A stretch of 64,000 bases of DNA, taken from Nomia melanderi (lineage: Eukaryota > Arthropoda > Insecta > Hymenoptera > Halictidae). The DNA lies in NCBI RefSeq assembly GCF_051020985.1, contig NC_134999.1, positions 12,839,660 through 12,903,659 of the forward strand, in the 5' to 3' direction. Position 1 is the stretch's first letter. Every line of letters starts with the position of its first letter. Both the position numbers and the translations under genes were made by a program. The notes beneath the pieces are model-generated. The model did not search any database. It was not told where the DNA came from and worked only from the letters and a program-made list of their open reading frames with translations. This document shows positions 1-12,623 of the stretch, one piece after another.

Positions 1-3000
1 ACGTTTCGCCTTCGAAAAACTATTTCCATTTTCATTGTCCATAATTTCCGTGGTCGAATTATTATCAGATTATATTTATAATTCACTTTCCAAAGTTTCT
101 ACCTTTTCGCAAGATTCAAAGTGAGTTTCATAAGATCTCAGGAAACCGACAGATTTGGTTAATCCTGAAATTTATTAATGCACGATTCATAAAATTTCAT
201 TAAGAACTGAACTATCTTAATAAATAAATTTAAGTTTCATTCTAATTTACTTTTGAAAGTGGAATACATACAATGTAATGAACAATAAGTAGATAACTTA
301 TAATTATGTATTGTGTTAATTGAAAATACCCATCACAATTGTAAGAAACAGTGAAGCTGTTCAAGTACGATGGAATTAGCAGTCACTGCAATTCCATTCG
401 CCAGAAGGAGGATCTAATTATTGACTCACTGACCCTTGCCGCTGATTTTCATTTAATTCCTTTTTCCATCGGTCTCGGAATTTCGCCTTGAATGCAACGC
501 GAAAACCGAGGGACGTTTTTATGTGTCGGTCAAACAAATTACCACAAAATTTCGCAACGGGGTGCATTAACTCGGCCGAGGGTCTAGAGATGGACTGAAA
601 ATGCTTCGAATATCCTTCAATTTAATGACGTTACGTCGGTCAGGATGAAAGGAAAAATGATGTTTCACAAGCTGTGATTCGGTTCTTACTGCAGAATTTA
701 TTTCTCTGGAATTATTCAGTGAATTGTAAATCGAAGAGCACAATGCAAATTATGTATCTGTTTTCGCAACAAATATTTTTCAGAATTTCATGATATCACT
801 ATCCATTTATAATTATCCATCGCAACTGACTGTGATCATTAAACAACTACTTCTTCAATTACATCACCAAATGTGTCATTCCTTTTTAAGTGGAGTATAA
901 ACGTTTTGGGATAAACGTTAATTCGGGTAATGTTTATTAAACCATAAACTTGTCAAGTTTTATTATGTAATAATAATTAATAAAATTGGTAAAGCAAATA
1001 AACGATATTTCCAGCTATAAATGAACTTATTTCACTTTCAAAGAAAACATTTTTGGGATAACATGTTAAGCTTCTTTTCATTAATTTATATTGTACCACT
1101 TTTAAAAAAACGGTTCATATAATATCTAATATCAAAAGACACATTACCTAATAATCAAACATATTCGTATTACCAAAATAAAAATAACAAATCCCATATT
1201 CATTAGAAATATTTGTATTCCTTCGAATTCATCATCTGTAGTAAATCACGAGAGTATTCACACTTGAACGATTTAAACGATTAGTATTCGTTTACAATGC
1301 AAGTTTCAAAGTTCTTATCAACAGGTATATATATTCGAATTACGAAGCTTTTAAACTTATATAAACTTTACTGTAAAACATGCCAATAAAACAAAAATAT
1401 AATTTTACGTAAACCGAAACACAATTGCTCTCTGTATAAACATACAGGACAAGAAGAAAATTCTCCTATTGGTACTGTGAGAATCCTTTAGGACTCTCTA
1501 CTTTCAGAAGCCTCGGAATTTCCAATCGCGTCATAAATCATTTGAATGCTGCCGCAATAAGAACTGATTTGCTTGAAAATCTGCCAGGCCGAGACGGCCG
1601 TCACCGGCCGGCAGCCTTGACAGCCATCGAAAATGGCAGAAAAATTACATACGGCATCAATCTCGATCATCCCGTGCGCGTGTAATTCCTGCCGGCGATA
1701 ATTGGCCGTACTTACACGCGTTATTACGATACAACTGTCGAACTGGAGGCGAAAGTTGCCGGTGGGACCGCTGGTTTTTTGCGTGATCCACGATTCCACG
1801 CGCTCCCATTTCCTCCGGTTCGATTTCAATTCGGCCATCAAAGTCTCGCCACTTTTATTTATTCGGAGGGTCGTTGGCGTTACGTGCTCGGCCCGGAATC
1901 TGGATTAACGAGGCGTCCTCCGTCTTCGAAAAACGCAGGCAGATGAAATTTACGGTAAATCTTCGGTTAAAAGGCATTATCAGCGAAAAGGGTTTAACTA
2001 CACGCGATAATTGCATTTCGAATATTTTAAACGAAGAGAACAAGGATTTCGGGAAATTCGTTTATTCGTTAATTGACGTGAATTATGGAGAATAATTGTT
2101 AACGATGCATTCGGTTTTCGGAAAATCTAGATAAATTGGAGACATGGTTAGACCAAGGATTTTTATAGAACGTTTTTTAGAGTATTGTTGGAAACAGAGA
2201 ATTAGGTTATAAAATTATTTGTTATAGTATATGTTATAAACAATGCTGTATTTTGAATGTTTTAAGTATTTCTCTGTATTACGTTCACTTTGTATAATTT
2301 TGTAATTACGCATTTGCCATAAATGTATAAACATCCGTAGTTTACATATTATGGCGGGGTTTATTGCATAATTGGTAGGAGTGTATTAGTAAATAGTACC
2401 TTGTAATATAAAGACATGGTTGATTGTTAGAATTACATTGAAAAAATTCAGCCTGTATTTTCGTACCTTTCTGTTCCCGATGTATTTACATTTTGTTCTG
2501 AACAAACGTAGATTCTGAATGGATGTTCGAAATCCAATTTGAAGTGATGAATGGAAAAATTCCGTAAGATGTCTAAAGACTCTGTTTATCTTTTAAAGAT
2601 TTGAAACTTGGCAGGTGCACGTAGACTTTCGCGGTCGAGGGTATTCGCACACTTAAAACTGATCACGCGAGGTTGAATTTCATGAGACAGGATTTTTGTG
2701 CCGAAAATAATTATAAATTACGAGCGTTCCAGTTGTGGACATCTATAAGATTGATTCGAGCATGTATGATGAAACTTTGAAGCAAGCAACTGTAATTATT
2801 TTGATTTGACGTTGCACATGATGAATTTCACCCCTGGAAGATGAATCACGTGTTTCTTCATTGTCCACGCAAATATAGCATTGTTATTTCGATAAATATC
2901 ACCGGACTTTAAAGAATTATCATTTACACTAGCACACTGAAATTTTTCATTTTGCTTTTCCAAATAAATAGTAAATTATATTTGGAAATGAGTCATATCC

Positions 3001-4815
3001 ATACTACTAAATTGAACATGTGTTTAACAATTTTGCATATAATTAATAAATTAATAACAGATTATTATAATCAATCATTAATAATATAATAGTCATCAGT
3101 TACATATAATTAATAATTAGATACATATTTGATTAATAATAATACTCAATAATAATATTCAAAATTATTCTACAATACTCTAAAAAGGCAATAAATGGTA
3201 GAAAACAATAAAGTACAATACTTATATATTTATATCATTACACAAATCAAAACCAAAATCATTAAACAACTACATGACACGATTCCCGTCGCTTTAAACA
3301 TGAAATATAAAGTCCAACAAATTGACGCGTCCCGTGAATCTAGCGACGAAGTCGTTTTCAGAAGTGAGGAATGGAAACGAGGTCCCACCGCGTTAAATTG
3401 TTTACGTTGCACCCCAGCTTTAAAATATCAACTTAACAAGTGTCTCGTGAAATAGGTTTACGAGCGGCCGTTCCAAAAATAACGAAACCTCCAGAATCCC
3501 GGCCTGTCGTGTGCAAACGGTTGCAACAATGCAAGAGCCAAGGATATAACTTGGCGACGCAGATTTTCGGAAAACGGTGTTTCCTTAACGATCCGTTGAC
3601 AATGGTGAGCAGGGCGTAAACATTGGTCCGCTGTTCGCGGCGTTCAGCAAATAACGCGAATACGCGTCGCTCAGCGGCGCGAAGGTGTCGCGTTTCAATG
3701 GCGGCCGGGAACAAGACAAAAACGAAGGAGGCGCACGGTGCGGCCAAACGCTCGTGTTCTGAATAAAACTCAATAACTTAATAGGTACGAACGATACGAA
3801 CAAATACTTCAGACAAAAGTTGTAAAGCATAGAGCTAAACATATGGTGGTTATATTTCTTTTTACATTATGTGGATATTATGAAGTTTCTTTCGATCACA
3901 GTGGATATTTTGCGTTTCGATTCCAACGTTATATAAATAGAGAAACGGAATGTATTTGCACAAAATTTTGAGTTTTAGAATGAAAATCTTTTTGTATAGC
4001 AGGGACTACTTAGCAGCGCATTGGTAACCTTCAATTTTTGTTATCTGAATAATCGAATTTTGGGGTTTTGTCCGCAGGCGGCCGCACTGTGGGGCGCCGT
4101 GAAAAGAGAAAAATGATCCGCTCAGAATGAATCTGTCTGAAACGGAAACGAGGGATTGAACTCTCGCTGCAACTGCTTCGGGAAATGCTGTTCGAAGGAA
4201 TTTTCTGTTCTTGCTTGTAGTTGTATACAAAGTAATTGTAATTTGTGTGATATTTCGTCGCGTGTGAATTTACGTTTTTAGTTTTAATAATTATTTATGC
4301 GTTTCACAATTGTAAGAATGGAAAGGTAACTACGGAAATGTAAATGTAAGAATAAACTATTTATTAACATTTTTAGAATATTTTTAATGAACTCCTTGTT
4401 TTTCAGTTTCAAAGTACTTTTTATGAAATTCAATGTCGAAGAAAAAGTCTGAATCATTTTAGTAACACTGTCATATAGCACCTTCTGTTATTTACGACAT
4501 AGGAGGCCAGAAAAATATTTCAGATTCAAATCATTCCATCGATTTTCAACTCAACTACTAACTCACTTATTAACAAATATAACAAAACAAGATAATACCA
4601 AACAGATCAATTCTCATTATCACAATCGACCCTGAAAGTCGCAAAAATAATTGCCTCTTCATATTTCCTCATCTCCTACCAGAAGTAATTAAGAACCTCT
4701 GTCGGATGATCCACTCGACGCTATACCAAAACGTCGCATAAAAACTTATGCAAGACCGAATTGCGTGAATGTTAAAGCGCAATCGATCACTCGGCCCTAT
4801 CGTCCGCGAGTCGTC

Positions 4816-5156
4816 GTACTTATTATACGCCTCTCGCGGTAACTCCATCGATCATCAAGCTAACAGTGCATAGAGGCAAAGGGACTCCTCCAGTTACGAC
4901 GCTTGGCTTCCGACGCATGGTCATTACTGGCTCGCGGCAGTAACAAAGGATGTAACGATAGAAAACAAAATTCCCTATAGTTCCGTCTCACTTTGTTGCA
5001 TTCAGTCTAGCTTTTATCCTTTGTTATTGCCACGCCAAAAATGACAATGCGTCGAAAGCCGACGCGATGAGCATGGTGAGTGGAAGGGTCCCCTTGCCCC
5101 TGTACACTTTTAGTTTGGTGGTCCGTGGAGCTAACATGAAAGGCATGCAGTACTTA
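4816..5156. repeat. Long imperfect inverted repeat (fold-back), arms about 135 bp
   Basis: The left arm (about 4816-4951) aligns with the reverse complement of the right arm (about 5016-5156) over almost its whole length, with a few gaps. The best core is GGCTTCCGACGCATGGTCAT against GGCTTTCGACGCATTGTCAT. The loop is about 64 bp. It lies in receptor intron 2. It could be a fold-back transposon remnant or a hairpin-RNA source; no known family was recognised. Confidence 0.8.
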
Positions 5157-5284
5157 GAGTTCTCTCATCCTTTTCTTATCAGAAAAAAGCTTTGTTTCTC
5201 GGTTGCTCCAAAACAATCGTCGCGGTCCAGCAACAGTGACGCTGAGCATTCCGTCGCGATTCCGCAGCTATCCTACTCACTGGC

Positions 5285-5507
5285 TTAACACTAGGTTTAC
5301 GGAACACGTCAATTTGAATGTCAAGTTGAAATTTATACATATTATTCGCTAAAGTCATATCAATTTTGATCGATGCAACTACACGAATATATATCTTAAT
5401 TGTCTGCTTGTAAACTGCTAATTTTCACGAATCAGATCAACTAACATCAATTTCGCTAGGAACAGTAAAATAAATTGTACAATAATCCTCCGTAAACCTA
5501 GTGTTAA
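5285..5507. mobile_element. Family A TTAA element (223 bp)
   Basis: It starts TTAACACTAGGTTTACGG and ends CCGTAAACCTAGTGTTAA, a perfect 18-bp inverted repeat including the TTAA on both sides. It has no coding capacity. It is inserted between fold-back-related segments in receptor intron 2. Confidence 0.85.
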
Positions 5508-5715
5508 AAGTGAAGAGGGGCAAGTTCAGTCCGTTAGCAATGGCGGAATTAGTTTCAGCACGTCTTTGTTACTAAACGACCCACGAGCTGAGTGGAGCGT
5601 GCGGCCGAATCTTCTTGCCCTCTTCACTTATGAACCGCAGGCTCGCTTGGCTCACCGGAGTAGCAGTATGTAGAATCGCCAGCGTCGCCGGCGTGAGATC
5701 GCAGCAAAATAGGCT

Positions 5716-5770
5716 CTTAGCTTGTTGGCCGATGGAGCTAACGTGAGAGGTGTACAGTACCTATACGTTT
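5716..5770 (+). repeat. Third copy of the fold-back outer arm
   Basis: GGAGCTAACGTGAGAGGTGT followed by ACAGTAC resembles the right arm of the fold-back (about 5112-5165), in direct orientation. It ends within 20 bp of the exon 2 donor. Between the copies lie a family A element and a short inverted pair (AAGTGAAGAGGGGCAAG near 5508 and CTTGCCCTCTTCACTT near 5616). Confidence 0.6.
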
Positions 5771-5788
5771 CCTTCTTTCGTCACTCAC

Positions 5789-6089
5789 CGTTCTCGACGT
5801 TCAACTCCGCGGCGGTTCTGTAGGACATAGGCCTCCCGAAGTCGCTGGCATCGCTCGGATGCAGCAATAATTGATGAGACGCCCTGGAATGATGTCTGGA
5901 GGTGGACGCGCGGTGCAAGTGAACACTATTTAGGACGGTATTGCTCGAAGCGCGGCTGAGCGCCTCCCTTTGACGCACGGCCTCCTTGTAGATCTTGCAG
6001 TACATCACGATCATCACGAGCCCCGGGATCCAGAAGGAGACCGACGAACTCACCACCGCGTACACTCGATTCACCACGAACACGCACAC
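5789..6089 (-). CDS. Beta-type octopamine receptor, second coding exon (ECL2, TM5, start of ICL3)
   Basis: This exon continues the receptor as residues 209-308. Acceptor TATGTAG precedes GTG (V209), so the join reads KDNPE/VCVFVVNRVYA in phase 0. C210 is the loop-2 cysteine expected to pair with C126. TM5 carries the amine-contact serines in AVVSSSVSFWIPG (S222-S224, S226) and proline P230. KIYKEAVRQREALSRASSN then begins intracellular loop 3, followed by a His/Ser-rich stretch. The exon ends AACG|GTGAGT, a strong donor, phase 1; without splicing the frame stops at 5781. There is no ATG at the 5' end, which fits an internal exon. The polypyrimidine tract before the acceptor is weak. The loop-3 motif ALSRxSSNxxLNSVH recalls Octbeta3R from memory, but this was not tested. 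Confidence 0.92.
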
Positions 6090-6269
6090 CTACATAAGCC
6101 CACCGAGATTTTGTACGCCGTGAATTGTGGAGCCGCGAGGAGCAACGGCTTCACCACGGTTTCTGTGTTTTACTTTGATGTTGATCGCGATCGATCTGGG
6201 ATACTTTTACAGGGAAACATTATACAGAGGGCTCGGATGGCAAACAGGGTTGATTATGTTTTCGTTGTA

Positions 6270-6590
6270 ACCCTCGTGTTAGCAACCGATATGTCTGCTT
6301 TGATCTAAATTTTAGTAGTAATATTTTTGCGTAAGACAATTTAGTATTAATTTTGAGTAAGATGATTTGGTACTAATATTTTTGGATAAGAAAGTATGGT
6401 ATTTATATTTGTGCATACAAAAATTTAATATCAATGTTTTTGAATAAATTCTTTATTTTCGAGTGAAAAAGCGATGTAAAAATGTCGAGATGACGGAGAT
6501 TCCAAGTGATTTTGTTAAATCTTCACAATGTGAATTGATGATGTATTGATCAATAGATTAAAATCGATTTCCGGTTGCTAACATACGGGT
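6270..6590. mobile_element. Unclassified inverted-repeat element (321 bp) in intron 1
   Basis: The ends ACCCTCGTGTTAGCAACCG and CGGTTGCTAACATACGGGT are inverted repeats matching at 17 of 19 positions. They differ from the TTAA families and no target duplication is evident. The inside (about 6305-6455) holds roughly four degenerate copies of a 35-bp unit like TTTAGTATTAATTTTTGAGT. It lies about 180 bp from the exon 2 acceptor. Confidence 0.6.
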
Positions 6591-9169
6591 GGAACGTTTA
6601 AAAAGTGTCTAAATAAAGTTTTTGGATTAATTAAGGTTGAAAGTGACTGTCAGTGTGGTTGAAATTAATAAATGTCAACGATTCTATTATAGGAGGTACA
6701 TAATAATGAAAATGTAATGTACTGCTTCATTAAATCTGGAACATGGTTTCGCAATTTGTACTGGCAGTATGTACTAATATTGAGAGTGTCGTCTAGAAAT
6801 AAATTGTAATATTAATTAACAATGCCTCTATGAAGAAATAAAATGGTAAAGATGAAATTGATATTGTTGCCGATACAGATTCTTTTGTTAATTTGCAATT
6901 ATATTATTTCAATAAGAAATAAATACTTGACTAATATTCACAGAACACGGTCTACTAAATTTAATAATGTTAATCGTTTACTTTGTTCTTCTAAGTAATA
7001 GAATTATATCAAATTGAGTTTAATGTTTTCTATCACTGCCATTCTCGCGTACAGCAATACAATTTCCACCAGACTAAACTGAAGAATTTCAAGAGAACTA
7101 ACGAGAAAAGGAATGATATATAAAATAGTAAATTGCGCCTGAAAATGGTCATTAAGAACACGTTAAACAACTCCAAGAATTAATAGGATGGAATGGGACA
7201 AGAACTTGGTAACTATTAATAGAAACATGGAAATTAAGAGCCAGCGAGATTAAAAGCAAACAAATTAAGAAAGTCAATTGTGAAATGTTAATTGCCCCGA
7301 TATCGAATTTTTTTGCGTGAAAGATGATAGAGGCTGCAGGGCTTGATGCTTCATTGTCTCAACGAGTATGGAATGGGCTAATGAGTGACGCTGATCAAGA
7401 AATTCTTCAGAAAATTTCTCAGCTGGAAAAGTAATAGATTTACTAACACTTTTCTAATATATAACTAATCCTTCATGCAAAAAAAGCGAAAAAATAACGT
7501 TTTTTTCATTTAAAGCTTTGTTTCCAAGAAAAATAATTTTTTAAATTTATCAAATGTATTCATTCTTCTTTACAATAAAACTTTCGTGTAGATATATTTG
7601 AGAGATGACGAATGTTTCAATAATATTTATATAACTAACTACTATTCAATTAAATTAGAAATTCCTAAAAATTATCTCTCAAATATATCTATAGTTAAAA
7701 TATTTTCAAATTTAAACGAATTATTGAATTAAAAATTGTTATTCTTGTTTCAGGCTTATTTTCGCACGTAGAGTTATTACACGGTCGGTTGTAGCACGAT
7801 TTTTAGTACACCCTATATGTGAGCGAATATTCGCGTTAACGGATGCGCGCAAAATACAGGAACAAAGTTATAAGTGGTTGAATACCGGACGGAAAGCTAT
7901 AAAACCAGAGAATATGACTTCATATATAATAACTGGATACATTGTTTAGGAACTATGTCGGCTATGTTTGAAAAGGGAGCATCATATCGCGGGGAATGGC
8001 GAAGATATTCATTTACCATTCCGAGAAGCGATGAAGTGGAAGGAACGTGGCCACCTTCCAACGGTTTAAGTTTATTTCTCAATTTACTGTTTCGATCGGG
8101 ATAAAATGAAAATTTCAATTAAGTGTTTCTGAATATTTTCTTTTAATTATTGCACCGACTACTGCGGTAAAAATAAAATTTCGTGACCCAATAGACGGAT
8201 GTTGGAATAATCAATGAACGAGAAGTTTTACGTAAAAGGGTATCCACGTAAAAAATCTGCAATTTCCAACGACGCAGCAAGCGTTTTAACGTGTGTCGAA
8301 TCCATTTAATTGTTTCTACTGTTTGAAATGAATGGGAATGTCCGTTGCAGGAAATGAGATTTTAATCGCTTCTGTAAGAAGACACACGGCCGCGGAGATG
8401 GAAAAAATGCGAAACGATTCCGTGTAACCGGCATTTAGTTCATGTAGAAAGTTAAACAGCGGAAAAGTACAATGCATTACGTAAACGGTTTTCGAAATTG
8501 CTTTTTCCGGCGATATTTGTTTTTTTCCAGTGTCTTTCCATGAAAATTGCTTTCCTCGGCAATGCCGCAATTTCGAGTAAAAAATTAAAGACGGAAACAG
8601 TTCGTTATTTTTCGCGGAAGAATGAAATTTCCAAGGACACAATTAAAAGAATGTTAGAAATAAGACTTCTGTGCTTGGAAACAAGTAGACTGCATTTATA
8701 TGCATATATAATAAATGAATAGCAGAATAGAATTCTTAACAAATTCGAATATTCATTTGATATTAATCATTTTCTAGAAAAAGTTAATTCAATATAGATA
8801 TTTAAATTTCTCTAAACCTTGTTGGTTCGAAGTTACTAGGGATGATATTATTGTATAATAATAATTACAGCATCTTCACTCTTGATTTTCCTCTTATATC
8901 ATTATGGAAAGCGCCCCATTAAAATTTCCCCACCTCTCGTCGGCCACCCCGTATATTTTAATATCATTATACGTTATCATATTTCATTCAACCAATTTAA
9001 ATTTTAATATGGTTGCATAGTAAGAAGAACGAGCGTAATTAAACCATGAACGGAACTCGAAGGTAAAACGCCAATTTTCTCTATAACTCCTATTTTCTTC
9101 GATTGATCCTTAAAAAGTCGAATTTACGTAAAAATCCGCGGTTTATGTAACAAGAAAGAGTAGAAAGGG

Positions 9170-9440
9170 AGACAAGGATGTGCAAGAAAATGTAGTAAAG
9201 TATGACAAAATATAGGAAAATGTAGAAAAATATATAAAAATGCAAAGGAATATAGAAAAATACAGGACAGTGTAGAAAAATCCGTGGAAAATGTAGAGAA
9301 CTATAGAAAAACGTAATACAATGGAAATGCAGTAAAAAGTAATACAAACAAAATTTAGGAAAATATAAAAAGTACAAATCTATTAAAATAAAATGAACAA
9401 CGAACAAGAATGTACGAGAAAATAGTGAAAGTCTAGGAAA
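9170..9440. repeat. Purine-rich degenerate short tandem repeat
   Basis: This is a run of about 10-bp variants of GAAAAATGTA or GAAAATATAG. The minus-strand frame here is only a Phe/Tyr/Leu-rich translation of the repeat. Confidence 0.7.
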
Positions 9441-10946
9441 TAGGGGATAATGGACGAAATAAAAAATATCAAGAATTAAAAACTAAATTACAAAATGATA
9501 CATGAATTATAGACCTGAAATTGAATACACTGTATAAATTACATGAAAAAAAAGGAACGTATCGCAAGTGAGAAATGTTCCGTCTGAATGGGAAGAGGGT
9601 GTGATACAGTCTCACAGTGAAAAAGAGAGACGCAAGGTGAATAGCAGTTTATAGCGAGGTGACGTTAACGCCAATAGCGTGGAAAATATACGTGCCGGTA
9701 TTGGCGGGTAGGTTAAAGATGGAAATGGAGGCGAATGGGATAGTGTCGGGCAACCAGACTCGTTTTGGAAAGGAAACGGCGAGGGTAACGTGTTACATAG
9801 AAACGGGGCTGGAGGATGAATCTGATAAGGGAACTACGGGGACCCGAAAATTCCGTTTGTCCCGGAACTTCACCGAATCGTTGGGGATCTGAATCGAAGT
9901 ATCCGGAAACTTTTCCCGCAACTTCGGCTGCTTTTTGTTCCTTCACGGGCAGGGGCATCCCTTATAGGTTAATGGATGTTCACCCATTTTCCTGTGACCC
10001 CCGAAAACGAGCACCGGATATCACGGAATTGTTGAAAAGGAAATTTAGTGCTTTATAAAACCGCGCGAGGGATTTTTTGAAAATTTATCATTTCGATAAA
10101 AAAGCGTCCCATGCTCTCATAACTTTACACATATTTCGTGGAGACCGCACGGTACAAAAGGAGAGTAGATTTTCGAAACTCCCACGGTATACGGATAATA
10201 CACGTGAATCTTTAAAAAGTACTTTCAATATTCTCGGTCTATTGATTTCCAAGAAGCTTGAGAAATAAATGAAAGTTTCTGGTATTATTAAAGTTTCCTA
10301 GGAAAGAAGAGGGGAAATAATAGAATCGTGCGAAGGGACAAAAAGCTTTTGTTCGATTTAGTGTGAATGGATAGGAAAGAAAAATGTACGTAGGTAGGTT
10401 GAAGATTTGATTATTTCGAGATAATTGAATAAATACTGCTCATATGATTTAATGATTTTATCTAAACGAAACAGTGGAAGTTTCAGTCTTAATAAGAAAA
10501 TGATAGATTGATCCGTATTGTTAATTAACTCGAAATAAATAACTAGGAACAACAGTGTTAATGCACAAAACGACAGACTATGTAATAAACAAGATTGCAG
10601 AAACGCTTGAAAATAGATCAGGAAAATTTGGAAAACACTGCAACTCGAGTGGGAAAGCCGCGCGTGTGCTGGACGCGGATTTATTAAAGCTATTAATCCC
10701 GGGTTTCCGTTTATAGTACGCGCGAATCAGAGAAGGATAGTAAATCATATTCATGCAAATTCCGAAGGCCGTACGTCTTGGCCATCGTGTTTCCTTTCGA
10801 TCGGCTTCCCCGGTTGTTGTTTTCGATCGGTCAATTGAAATTCCGTTTCGACTGAAGCGTAAATGAGCGACTCAGAATAATAATGGTCTAACTACTATTT
10901 CTTAGTTTCGGAGAAAACAATGCTTCACGAAATGTTCTTGAATTAA

Positions 10947-11188
10947 TTAACCCTTTGCACCCGATTTATTTTCAATGTTGTCAGGTGTAAACTGGTATTT
11001 ATTTTCAGGGAAATGAATTAAAGTAATTTACAGCGGTAGAATTCAACGTTTTATATTTATTTTATTTATTATTACTATAACGAAATTTGATATTTAAACG
11101 TTATTGCGTACATTTTACAGTGCCACAAATAAAATATAACAAATTTGTGTTTCCATTTCTAGCGTTACATACCCGTGCAAAGGGTTAA
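10947..11188. mobile_element. Family E TTAA element (242 bp)
   Basis: It is bounded by TTAACCCTTTGCACCCG and CCCGTGCAAAGGGTTAA. The CCCTTTGC terminus after TTAA resembles piggyBac-type ends. It has no coding capacity. Confidence 0.85.
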
Positions 11189-12623
11189 ATACTGGTATTA
11201 TAATTACTGATATTAATAACTGATAATAATGAATATTATTGATAACATTGTTAAATTAGTTTCAATTAACCCAAGAACATTTCACTGAAACTTTTTCCTT
11301 TTTGTCGGGAAGTCTGGAATGGAAGAGAGACCATTATTATTTTGGGCCACTGAAATACTCGATAAAACACTCTATCAACTATGCCATAATGAGAAAATTT
11401 AACGCTGCTTACCGTGCCCGTCGTGCCCTGACAAGATTAACAGCGGGACGAGAGTTCGAATTACGAATTAACGCGGAACGTGACGCGGCGAATCCACCGA
11501 TTTAAGCGGAAAGCGAATCGAATTCATTCCCGTTCAATCCCCCCGCCAGATAAATAGGGATTTACGAGACTGTAAATTGAATAGAACACAGAAATTTCAG
11601 TCGATAGTTTTTCTATCTAAGAATCCAGCCATTTTTTATCGGATATTATTTTTTCGATAATTCATGTCTCGATAAATTGCGGATTAAAACTTGATGGATA
11701 TTCGAGACATTTTTTAGAATTACACGCTGCGCGAGGAAATGTATTGGAGAGGTATACTTTTGAAATATTGAGATCTAAACAAAGTCTCATTAAGCAAAAT
11801 TAATGGAGACGAAGCGAATAAAATTTTTGCGATTCGTTACTGAAGGGATGCAGCGGAGGAATTCTACAATTTAATGCGAACTTTTGCGTGTACAGCCGTG
11901 TGCATTTCTGCAAGACGAAAAAGAAGTTCCAAGAGAATTTTCATTTGATCCTTAATCCTATAAGTGAACGTAGGATATTTCTTTTGCAGGAACTCGTTGA
12001 GAAGTCGCTTTATTGTTGCAAACGTTGGACTCGGGAAACTTGATTTGTAAAAACGCCCACGTCTAAATATGGTAAATTAAAACAGTAAATTGCTTCTGTA
12101 AAAACATGAACATTTTGCGTCCTTCCCACATTACATAATTATCAAATATTTATCTTTATTTTGCTAAGTTTCTTTAAGTACACCAAGTAAAGTTCTTGCA
12201 TCTATAAACTCTTGTTACAATAATGAACTGCGAACAAGAAACACAAGAATTACCAAAGCACAGAAGCGCACAATCCCCGTCACCCTACATTAATTCTAAA
12301 AACCGTGCCACAACTCAGTAACAACATCAAACTAAAATACCCCTTAATTATCCCCAAAAATATACTCAAGGCCATAAATTCATCACAACGGTCGCCCTTC
12401 TTTCGTCAAATTCCATTCGCCAACATTATCAAACAAAACAAGAAACAATCTTCGCAACCTCCATCCTCCTACAAAAATATACCAAACTCGCCACCGATCA
12501 ACATCACCAGTAAAACTCCAAAATAGCTTCTCAATGTTTCCTCTGCCAAAGAAGAAACACCGTAATCATCGGCATAAAGAGAAACCTCCACCAAAACCAT
12601 GAACACTCCACGAAAATCTCTAC

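Larger units (their letters stand above)
1..5788 (-). other. Receptor intron 2 (3' part runs off the window)
   Basis: Downstream of the exon 2 donor (GTGAGT at 5788) no minus-strand frame encodes the TM6 (CWLPF-type) or TM7 (NPxxY) motifs, so this stretch is intron as far as can be read. It is mostly AT-rich. CpG-richer patches lie at about 1480-1960 and 3280-3760, with only overlapping short frames. It contains the fold-back (4816-5156), a family A element (5285-5507) and a third fold-back-related segment (5716-5770). Confidence 0.7.
6090..12623 (-). other. Receptor intron 1 (6534 bp)
   Basis: This intron lies between the two receptor exons, with donor GTAGAG at 12623 and acceptor TATGTAG ending at 6090; both coding ends are phase 0. 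It holds a 321-bp inverted-repeat element (6270-6590), a degenerate tandem repeat inside that element, a short inverted pair at 7591-7606 and 7676-7691, a purine-rich degenerate repeat (about 9170-9440), a family E element (10947-11188), and a mildly CpG-rich patch near 10640-10860. From 12230 to 12530 it is A/C-rich low complexity. No other coding sequence is supported. Confidence 0.85.

Noticed and set aside
1..5780. Receptor TM6/TM7 exon
   Set aside because: No minus-strand frame here contains the expected CWLPF or NPxxY-type segments; the exon must lie beyond the window.
6087..6089. Start codon for a separate 102-residue protein
   Set aside because: The triplet is GTG directly after a splice acceptor AG, and the sequence continues the receptor in phase, so this is an internal exon.
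9090..9407. Phe/Tyr-rich membrane protein on the minus strand
   Set aside because: It is a translation of a degenerate purine-rich tandem repeat.
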